Shown here: piece by piece, positions 54,556 through 61,309 of the stretch
Position numbering within the stretch: the first letter of the stretch is position 1
How the letters are laid out: each line of letters starts with the position of its first letter
Assembly (NCBI RefSeq): GCF_037975245.1
Contig: NC_092562.1
Span: 17,311,521 to 17,375,520 of the forward strand
Length of the DNA: 64,000 nucleotides
Direction of reading: 5' to 3'
Source: Apostichopus japonicus
Taxonomy: Eukaryota; Echinodermata; Holothuroidea; Aspidochirotida; Stichopodidae
Made by a program: the position numbers and the translations under genes
Notes under the pieces: generated by a model
The model's input: the letters and a program-made list of their open reading frames with translations, nothing else
Databases searched by the model: none
Told to the model about the DNA's origin: nothing

Positions 54556-57519
54556 TTAATAAGACATAATAATTTCTTTAGTAAGACATTTACTAAATAT
54601 GGAGCTTGTTTTCTTAGTTTTTAAAGTTATTGACAGTGAATTCCAAATTTTGGTTGCACGGTTTTTGAGGCTTAACATACCAGTGCGTGTTTTATATGAT
54701 TTATAATGTGCGTTGCTAGCCGTTCTGGTATTATAATTATGGAAATCTGTGTTGCTGTTTATAAAATTTCGAAAACTGATTGGCAATGATCCATTCCAAG
54801 CCTTGTATGTAAATGTTGCAATATTAACTTTTATAATGTCATCTAATTTCAATAAATTGAGTTTCTTAAAGAGGGGGCTTGTATGTTCACGCGGTGCTGC
54901 GTGAGATATATGACGTATTGCACTCTTTTGAAGTATTTTAAGGTGACTTAAATGAGAAACACTTGTACCAGACCAGATAATCAAGCAGTAATACAGATGT
55001 GGTGCTATTAAAGTTTGATAAAGCATTCTGAGTATATTCTGGGGGAGGAAATGTTTTAGCTTTGCTAAAATTCCTGCACCTCTTGCAACGCTGGTGCAAA
55101 CTTTTGTAATATGGTCACTCCATGTAAGTTTACTATCAATATTAACCCCTAGAAATTTAGTAGTTGATACTTGTTTAATTACTTTACCGTCCATTATTAT
55201 GTCATTATTCCAGTTAAGCGTTCTTCTTCCATTAAATACTATATAGTTAGTTTTGTCTGCATTAAGTGATAACTTATTAGCAGCAAACCAGTAAGTAAAT
55301 TTAGTTAATTCAGTAGAGACAGTATCATGAATTCTATGTACGTTTTCGAACTCGAAGAAAATATTGGTATCATCAGCAAACAAAATAGTCTTGGCAATTT
55401 TTGACACCTGGCAAATGTCATTGACATAAATTATGAACAACAGTGGTCCTAATATTGAGCCCTGTGGAACACCACAACGGGTTACAGCGTGTTCGGATTT
55501 AGAGTTTTTATATGAAGTATACTGATGTCTATTGGATAAATAGCTGCTCAACCAGTCAAGGGTTGTTCCCCTTACACCATACAAAGATAATTTGCTTAGC
55601 AAAATGGTATGGTCAATAGTATCAAATGCCTTGGAGAGATCGAGGAACACTCCAATACATATTTTGGTATTATCAAGACTTGTACATATTTTTTCAATAG
55701 CATTTGCCAAAGCAAGTTCTGTAGAATGCTTTGGGCGGAAGCCATATTGATCATTGCACAGGATATTAAACTTGGTTAGAAACTTAAAGATACGATTGTA
55801 CATAAGCCTTTCAATAATTTTTGAAAAACATGATAATAAAGAAATAGGACGGTAATTTTCATATACATCTTGGTCACCTTTTTTAAAAATTGGTATAACC
55901 TTAGCAATCTTTAGTTTATCTGGAAATGTACCAGAAGTAAAAGATAAATTACAAATATAAGTCAATGGTTTGGCGATAAAGTGAATAACATTTCTTATTA
56001 TATTAGGTTTAAAATCGTCATATCCCGCTGCTTTTTTTGGTTTCAGGCTGGAAATAGCAACTATTGAAAGTTCTTCCTCACTGACAGGATTAATGAACAT
56101 AGAATGACTGTTTCTGTTATTATTATGAATAAGATATTCTGTACTACCTTTATTTGTAATATTTCTTGCAAGTGAGGGTCCAATGTTTACAAAATATTTG
56201 TTAAAGTAGCTGGCAATGTCATTCTCGTTGCTGATTTCTTGATCACCAGTTTTAAAAGCAGCAGGATATCCACCTTTTTTTCGGTTGGTGTTTAGAACTT
56301 CGTTAATTGTATTCCAAGTTACACTTATATTATTTCTATTATTTTTGAATTTATCATAGAAATACAATCTTTTAGAAAATCTAATAATATGGTTAAGCTT
56401 ATTGCGATAATGCTTATACGTAGCCTTGTTAACATCAGTAGGTGCTGTTAAATAACTTTTAAAGAGCTTGTTCTTTATTTTGATAGATTTCAACATTCCA
56501 GTTGTAATCCATGGATGTTTCTTTTTACGTCGTTTCCTTTTGCTTACATAACAAATTGGAAAACAATTATTATAGGTATAATTAAAGGATTCAAAGAAAG
56601 TGTTGTAAGCAGCATTAACATCAGTTTGGATTAAAACATCGTTCCAGTTTTTGTTTTCAATTTCATAGTTAAAACGCCTGATGTTATCTGGTTTATAATT
56701 TCGCCTGTACATGAAGTTCATTGGTCTATTATTCTTGGTAGGAATCAAAAGGAATATTGGAAAATGATCACTTATATCGGTTACAAGAATTCCTGGTATG
56801 GTTGTGGATTCGACATTTGTTACAATATTATCAAGTATAGTTGCTGAGGTTGCAGTGATACGAGTGGGTTTAGTAATTGTGGGATTGAATCCGGTAGAGT
56901 ACAATATGTTAAGAAAACCTGTTGATTTGTTTACATCAGATAAATCAATATTAAAATCTCCCATTATATATGAATCATAATTGTGATGACTTATTATATT
57001 AGAAATATGTTGTACATTGAAATTGAAATCGTCAATTGAACCGCTGGGTGGTCTATAAATACAACCAATAATCATTTTCTTCTTAGTATGCGTTTCAGTT
57101 ACTTCTATAAATATAGATTCAATACTCTCATTAAAAATGGAGAGATCTAGCCGCTCCTTAAAACATATATTATTATTAACAAACAAGCAGACCCCGCCAC
57201 CCCTTCTCTCGTCACGGTGATTTTCTACTAGAGTATAGTTATTTAAATGAGTAAGGGGGGAACTACGATTATTGAACCACGTTTCTGTGAAACCAATAAT
57301 GGAAAAGTCGTTACTTAATAAAGAGATAAAAGTTGTTATGTCGTTGAAATTTTTGATAAGACTACGGCTATTATGATGGAATATCGTGAAACCGGTTTTG
57401 TTTGCTAGACATAACTTGTTAAAAGAATCAATATCAAAGTATTTACATGGAGTATGTACCAGATGGTTGACAACTGGATTACTCCGTTCAATGTTTATGT
57501 TATCAGCGGGTAATGCCAT
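54556..57519 (-). CDS. ORF2: APE-type endonuclease and reverse transcriptase (CR1/L2/Jockey-like)
   Basis: 987 aa, uninterrupted. This is the enzyme of target-primed reverse transcription: it nicks DNA and copies the element RNA from the nick. The AP-endonuclease domain spans about residues 46-258: HHNSRSL (N50), FTETWF (E79), YIMGDFN (D188), ILDNI (D230) and SDHFP (D251, H252), so all the expected catalytic positions are there. The reverse transcriptase spans about 535-800: NYRPISLLS, QYGFRPKHST, FLDLSKAFD (D627), GVPQGSILGP, FADDTN (D716, D717) and TKFLGVNID. The C-terminal tail has HNYNTR and KIWNSL, as in many invertebrate CR1/L2-like proteins. No RNase H or zinc knuckle follows. The start is supported by a strong Kozak context (GCCATGG). 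The frame is followed by a 207-bp UTR. The N-terminal CKYFDIDSFNKL region is also typical of this group. Clade placement within CR1/L2/Jockey is not certain. Confidence 0.95.
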   Translation of the reverse strand: MALPADNINIERSNPVVNHLVHTPCKYFDIDSFNKLCLANKTGFTIFHHNSRSLIKNFNDITTFISLLSNDFSIIGFTETWFNNRSSPLTHLNNYTLVENHRDERRGGGVCLFVNNNICFKERLDLSIFNESIESIFIEVTETHTKKKMIIGCIYRPPSGSIDDFNFNVQHISNIISHHNYDSYIMGDFNIDLSDVNKSTGFLNILYSTGFNPTITKPTRITATSATILDNIVTNVESTTIPGILVTDISDHFPIFLLIPTKNNRPMNFMYRRNYKPDNIRRFNYEIENKNWNDVLIQTDVNAAYNTFFESFNYTYNNCFPICYVSKRKRRKKKHPWITTGMLKSIKIKNKLFKSYLTAPTDVNKATYKHYRNKLNHIIRFSKRLYFYDKFKNNRNNISVTWNTINEVLNTNRKKGGYPAAFKTGDQEISNENDIASYFNKYFVNIGPSLARNITNKGSTEYLIHNNNRNSHSMFINPVSEEELSIVAISSLKPKKAAGYDDFKPNIIRNVIHFIAKPLTYICNLSFTSGTFPDKLKIAKVIPIFKKGDQDVYENYRPISLLSCFSKIIERLMYNRIFKFLTKFNILCNDQYGFRPKHSTELALANAIEKICTSLDNTKICIGVFLDLSKAFDTIDHTILLSKLSLYGVRGTTLDWLSSYLSNRHQYTSYKNSKSEHAVTRCGVPQGSILGPLLFIIYVNDICQVSKIAKTILFADDTNIFFEFENVHRIHDTVSTELTKFTYWFAANKLSLNADKTNYIVFNGRRTLNWNNDIIMDGKVIKQVSTTKFLGVNIDSKLTWSDHITKVCTSVARGAGILAKLKHFLPQNILRMLYQTLIAPHLYYCLIIWSGTSVSHLSHLKILQKSAIRHISHAAPREHTSPLFKKLNLLKLDDIIKVNIATFTYKAWNGSLPISFRNFINSNTDFHNYNTRTASNAHYKSYKTRTGMLSLKNRATKIWNSLSITLKTKKTSSIFSKCLTKEIIMSY

Positions 57520-58253
57520 GGCAATTTGAAGTTAAACAAAGAGTTTGGAGCTCTGTGAGCTGTTTTCTTTACTGACGAGCTATGCGAGTACCCTGTCGAA
57601 CGGCAAGCAAGCATTTTAGTTCTGGTTTTAACACTCTCCCACCAATCACCTAATGCATTAAAATCAGTATTCGGAGTAGACCATAGCTTATAGTAAGCCC
57701 GTAATTCTTCCATATTGTCCTGGACAGGTCTATGGTCAGAATAAGGGATCGGCGACGTAGTCGCTTTGTTAACAACAAATTCTTTCGGGGAATAGATCCG
57801 ATCAATTCTAGGACGTTGGCCTTTGCTGACACGAAGCCAATTGTGACCAGGGGTGGTGGGATGAACATCCCTACAACAATCAATAAGATTATAATTGGCG
57901 TTAAATACCCGTAAAGTACTGTTATGGGAAGAACAACAATGGCGCCTGAAAAACTTAGGATCAGCCCTACATGACATATACAGCACATATACAGCCCTAC
58001 AACAATCAGTAAGATTATAAGTGATGTTGAAGACCCATAAAGCGCTGTTATAGAAAGCACAGCCTTGATGTTTAAAAACACCAGGTTGAGTACTAAATGG
58101 ATTATACAGCACTACATAAAATATACACGACATGTACAGTATGATATTAAATTTAAAAATCTTGGTCCGTTGTGGAATCTGTGAACATTTCTGGTTGTCC
58201 CGTAGTCTATTTACGTTGAGTGAAGCAAAAGTAGTCGTTGTTAATGAGGTACG
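57495..58253 (-). pseudogene. Remnant of an L1/Tx1-type ORF2 endonuclease, internally shortened
   Basis: An open minus-strand frame runs from just after a TAG (58256..58254) to 57495, with its first ATG only at 58133 (212 aa from there). Before that ATG the frame reads FASLNVNRLRD, like the first strand of L1/Tx1 endonucleases. After it come YNLIDCCRDVHPTTPGHNWL, then RIDRIY (about residues 109-114 of the ATG-initiated protein) and YSDHRPV (SDH at 132-134), then WWESVKTRTK: the order seen at the end of such an endonuclease and the linker after it. The central part, including the catalytic E of the QETH-type motif and the GDFN motif, is missing, so activity is not expected. The section from about 57610 to 57520 shows no L1-type similarity and leads into ORF2, overlapping its start by 25 nt. 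It is broken by deletion and duplication, not by stops. The family assignment comes from motif order only. Confidence 0.68.
57869..58120 (-). repeat. Diverged tandem duplication of about 126 bp inside the endonuclease remnant
   Basis: ccctacaacaatcaataaga begins at 57869 and ccctacaacaatcagtaaga at 57995, an offset of 126 bp. Similarity continues with substitutions and some indels. In the remnant's frame it appears as two versions of NSALWVFNITYNLTDCCRAV and NSTLRVFNANYNLIDCCRDV. The second, element-downstream version is continuous with the HP...RIDRIY...SDH segment and is the original; the first seems to fill the place of deleted endonuclease sequence. Confidence 0.8.
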
Positions 58254-58291
58254 CTAAAACTGAACAAGATGAGTGCAAATCTTTGATTTGT

Positions 58292-59764
58292 TCAGGCATT
58301 CTTTAAAAAATACCCGTCGAAAAATTCTGTCTCCTTTTGACTCACAAATTGTGGGTGCTCGTCAGCCATGTGCGTGATCCAATCCCGGGGGGTCTCACAC
58401 GTGAACTTACATGACTTTAAGGCACAGGGATACTTTGCAGGTTTCAGCTTAGGGTGGGTTTTGGACGCGTGTTCTATCAATAAATCATACCTGGAAAATT
58501 TTTCCTGGCACCCCTTCGCATAACACGAGTGCCATGGCTCATCCTCTAAGAAAATTTGAGTCATCTTTACACTGTCGCATGGGTCCTCGGCGGGGAAGCG
58601 AAGGCTTGACCTTGATCTCTCCAATCTCTTGACTGACTCAGGTTGAGAAGCACTTTTTCTCTTTGTTCTTGAGCTGGGACGGGAAGAGTTAGCTTCAACA
58701 CTGTCCTCTTGTGACGAAATTCTCGGTGGTGGTTGACATTCCATTCTTCCACTGTTGGATTCTTCGAGGGGTTCAGCTTGGGGGGTGGTCCAATTACTTG
58801 AGGCTGATGACATAGATTCTATTACCTCTGCGTTCTCGAACAGATTCGTCTGACTTTCTGTGATGGGTAGACTCTCTTCTGTGTTTTGTGGGTCCTGGGT
58901 CATACCATCATCATCGTCCATATTAACATTGGTGTCGAGGGGTTCAGCTTGGGGGGTGGCCCAATAACTTGAGGCTGATGACATAGATTCTGTTACGTCG
59001 GCATTGGTGTCACCATCAGATCCTTTTGCCGTTATCTCATCACTTTTTTCGGCTGTTTCTGCTTCTTGTTGCAGGACAGCAGGGCCCTTAACCCAAGCTC
59101 TGGCGGTAGGGCTGATCTTATTTGCAAATGAAATAGGGCAGGTACGAGAAGTGTGCCCCGACTTTTCACATACCGTGCATTTGACTTCTGTAGTACAATC
59201 TTTCGCTGTATGTCCAAATTCATGACAGTTGTAACATTTGATCTGGTCGCAGTTCTTTGCTTCGTGACCATTTACTCCGCATTTCAAGCAGGTTCTTGGC
59301 TGGCCTCTGTATCTAACCCAGCAGTTCCTTCCACCGAGTCTTAAAGATGAGGGGATATCCTTTGTTATTTCCACCTGGTATTGTCGAATCCCATTAAACA
59401 CCTGTGGGTAGTCGGCGAGTGTGAGGAAACGACCGCTTACTACTTTACCGTATCGGCCTAGAACGTACCTCACAACGTTGTCCCCCAATTCATACGGTAC
59501 ATGTAACACAGTAACAAGCGTCGTGCAACCAGTGTACGTAGTCGCAGTGCAGCAATCTGCGCTGGACAGAGCAGGCCAAAACTTCTTCTTCAAATCTACG
59601 GTTTTGAAGGTTACATCCCATAATCTACCTGGTAGTTCCTGAACCGCCGTAAGATGCTCTCCTGGATCGATGAATTTCTCCTTCAACAGTTTAAATAGAA
59701 TTGACTTTCCTTCACTGGAATCTAAGTGAAGCTGAACAGACGTGTCTCGACTAAGAGCAGCCAT
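58292..59764 (-). CDS. ORF1: gag-like nucleic-acid-binding protein with three CCHC knuckles and two C2H2-like fingers
   Basis: 490 aa from the ATG at 59764. ORF1 proteins of LINEs coat the element RNA and help form the RNP. Residues about 83-137 (VTVLHVPYELGDNVVRYVLGRYGKV start) look like an RRM-type or L1/Tx1 ORF1 core, followed by LRLGGRNCWVRYRGQP. Three CX2CX4HX4C knuckles follow: C159/C162/H167/C172, C177/C180/H185/C190 and C196/C199/H204/C209. A serine- and acid-rich, probably disordered linker (about 235-400) contains a duplicated 19-residue motif. The C-terminus has two CX4C...HX4H fingers (C414/C419 with H431/H436; C447/C452 with H465/H470), which is unusual for a LINE gag. The frame is open upstream to 59947 inside the satellite, but that part is 5' UTR and satellite, so the ATG at 59764 is preferred. 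The stop lies 39 nt before the endonuclease remnant's open frame, a spacing expected of adjoining ORFs of a single L1/Tx1-type element. Confidence 0.88.
   Translation of the reverse strand: MAALSRDTSVQLHLDSSEGKSILFKLLKEKFIDPGEHLTAVQELPGRLWDVTFKTVDLKKKFWPALSSADCCTATTYTGCTTLVTVLHVPYELGDNVVRYVLGRYGKVVSGRFLTLADYPQVFNGIRQYQVEITKDIPSSLRLGGRNCWVRYRGQPRTCLKCGVNGHEAKNCDQIKCYNCHEFGHTAKDCTTEVKCTVCEKSGHTSRTCPISFANKISPTARAWVKGPAVLQQEAETAEKSDEITAKGSDGDTNADVTESMSSASSYWATPQAEPLDTNVNMDDDDGMTQDPQNTEESLPITESQTNLFENAEVIESMSSASSNWTTPQAEPLEESNSGRMECQPPPRISSQEDSVEANSSRPSSRTKRKSASQPESVKRLERSRSSLRFPAEDPCDSVKMTQIFLEDEPWHSCYAKGCQEKFSRYDLLIEHASKTHPKLKPAKYPCALKSCKFTCETPRDWITHMADEHPQFVSQKETEFFDGYFLKNA
58765..58996 (-). 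repeat. Pair of 61-bp direct repeats in ORF1, 171 bp apart
   Basis: 58765..58825 and 58936..58996 match at most positions (cgaggggttcagcttggggg start). They encode ESMSSASSYWATPQAEPLD (residues 259-277) and ESMSSASSNWTTPQAEPLE (316-334). The 171-bp offset is a multiple of three and the reading frame is kept. This is an in-frame duplication in the disordered linker. Confidence 0.9.
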
Positions 59765-59844
59765 GATCGCAATTCGACTTGCAATTCGCACTTTTCGCAC
59801 CTTTTCGCACCTTTTCGCACCTTTTCGCACCTTTCGCACAATTC
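59765..59844 (-). promoter_or_regulatory. Short 5' UTR with 10-bp tandem repeats
   Basis: 80 bp between the insertion edge and the ORF1 ATG. On the plus strand cttttcgcac is repeated four times exactly (59791, 59801, 59811, 59821), then a 9-bp version (59831), flanked by attcgcactt-like copies on both sides. In element sense the unit is GTGCGAAAAG. LINE 5' UTRs often carry an internal Pol II promoter and tandem monomers; here the length is small and promoter function is only a possibility. The repeat may also have shaped the 5' junction by microhomology. Confidence 0.65.
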
Positions 59845-59850
59845 GCACTT
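59845..59850. repeat. Right copy of 6-bp flanking repeat gcactt
   Basis: Partner of the left copy at 54343..54348. The satellite resumes at 59851 with gctgtaaaag in the phase expected for an uninterrupted unit. The base before this copy is c (from the element), whereas the left copy is preceded by g (satellite), so the shared sequence is limited to six bases. Confidence 0.7.
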
Positions 59851-61309
59851 GCTGTAAAAGATCGGCAAAAGACGTCATCACCCGGGGTTCGAACCAGGGA
59901 TGCAAAAGAGAGTCTCGATCATCAGCTCGTACAGTGCGCCAAGCCATCGCGCCACTGTTTGGACTGAGATATTAGGTGGATTAACTAATACTCACAGCTC
60001 CCCGTGTAGGCACTTGCTGTAAAAGATCGGCAAAAGACGTCATCACCCGGGGTTCGAACCAGGGATGCAAAAGAGAGTCTCGATCATCAGCTCGTACAGT
60101 GCGCCAAGCCATCGCGCCACTGTTTGGACTGAGATATTAGGTGGATTAACTAATACTCACAGCTCCCCGTGTAGGCACTTGCTGTAAAAGATCGGCAAAA
60201 GACGTCATCACCCGGGGTTCGAACCAGGGATGCAAAAGAGAGTCTCGATCATCAGCTCGTACAGTGCGCCAAGCCATCGCGCCACTGTTTGGACTGAGAT
60301 ATTAGGTGGATTAACTAATACTCACAGCTCCCCGTGTAGGCACTTGCTGTAAAAGATCGGCAAAAGACGTCATCACCCGGGGTTCGAACCAGGGATGCAA
60401 AAGAGAGTCTCGATCATCAGCTCGTACAGTGCGCCAAGCCATCGCGCCACTGTTTGGACTGAGATATTAGGTGGATTAACTAATACTCACAGCTCCCCGT
60501 GTAGGCACTTGCTGTAAAAGATCGGCAAAAGACGTCATCACCCGGGGTTCGAACCAGGGATGCAAAAGAGAGTCTCGATCATCAGCTCGTACAGTGCGCC
60601 AAGCCATCGCGCCACTGTTTGGACTGAGATATTAGGTGGATTAACTAATACTCACAGCTCCCCGTGTAGGCACTTGCTGTAAAAGATCGGCAAAAGACGT
60701 CATCACCCGGGGTTCGAACCAGGGATGCAAAAGAGAGTCTCGATCATCAGCTCGTACAGTGCGCCAAGCCATCGCGCCACTGTTTGGACTGAGATATTAG
60801 GTGGATTAACTAATACTCACAGCTCCCCGTGTAGGCACTTGCTGTAAAAGATCGGCAAAAGACGTCATCACCCGGGGTTCGAACCAGGGATGCAAAAGAG
60901 AGTCTCGATCATCAGCTCGTACAGTGCGCCAAGCCATCGCGCCACTGTTTGGACTGAGATATTAGGTGGATTAACTAATACTCACAGCTCCCCGTGTAGG
61001 CACTTGCTGTAAAAGATCGGCAAAAGACGTCATCACCCGGGGTTCGAACCAGGGATGCAAAAGAGAGTCTCGATCATCAGCTCGTACAGTGCGCCAAGCC
61101 ATCGCGCCACTGTTTGGACTGAGATATTAGGTGGATTAACTAATACTCACAGCTCCCCGTGTAGGCACTTGCTGTAAAAGATCGGCAAAAGACGTCATCA
61201 CCCGGGGTTCGAACCAGGGATGCAAAAGAGAGTCTCGATCATCAGCTCGTACAGTGCGCCAAGCCATCGCGCCACTGTTTGGACTGAGATATTAGGTGGA
61301 TTAACTAAT
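59851..61309. repeat. Satellite array, family B, actcacag variant (right of insertion)
   Basis: The array resumes in phase with gctgtaaaag. Eight units carry actcacag (sites from 59990 to 61145); the next site, 61310, is acttacag. With nine such units on the left, the retrotransposon sits almost in the middle of a 17-unit variant block. Confidence 0.95.

Larger units (their letters stand above)
54349..59844 (-). mobile_element. Non-LTR retrotransposon (LINE), apparently chimeric, 5.5 kb
   Basis: A minus-strand LINE inserted in the satellite. Order in its own sense: 5' UTR with 10-bp repeats, ORF1 (490 aa, CCHC zinc knuckles), an L1/Tx1-type endonuclease remnant, ORF2 (987 aa, endonuclease plus reverse transcriptase of CR1/L2/Jockey type), a 3' UTR with hairpin and AATAAA, and a tail of ATGAA/ATGAAATGA type instead of long poly(A). 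Flanks are gcactt on both sides. Equivalent sites 54323 and 59990 are 5667 bp apart, which equals 5496 (element) + 6 (one gcactt copy) + 165, so removing the element restores an exact unit. Both main ORFs are open, so the copy is probably full length and young. There is no RNase H domain and no LTR. The tail and the RT motifs favour the CR1/L2 group for the 3' half; the 5' half looks like L1/Tx1. Confidence 0.9.

Noticed and set aside
56798-56980. Plus-strand frame of 60 codons within ORF2
   Set aside because: Antisense shadow of the endonuclease domain.
54556-57519. LTR retrotransposon or retrovirus-derived polymerase
   Set aside because: No LTRs, protease, integrase or RNase H; the endonuclease is APE type and the tail is LINE-like.
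57650-58081. Minus-strand frame of 143 codons overlapping the endonuclease remnant
   Set aside because: Alternative frame of the remnant; hydrophobic by composition, and the recognisable motifs are in the other frame.
59004-59975. Plus-strand frames opposite ORF1 and across the 5' junction
   Set aside because: Antisense shadows of ORF1 and satellite read-through with no family features.
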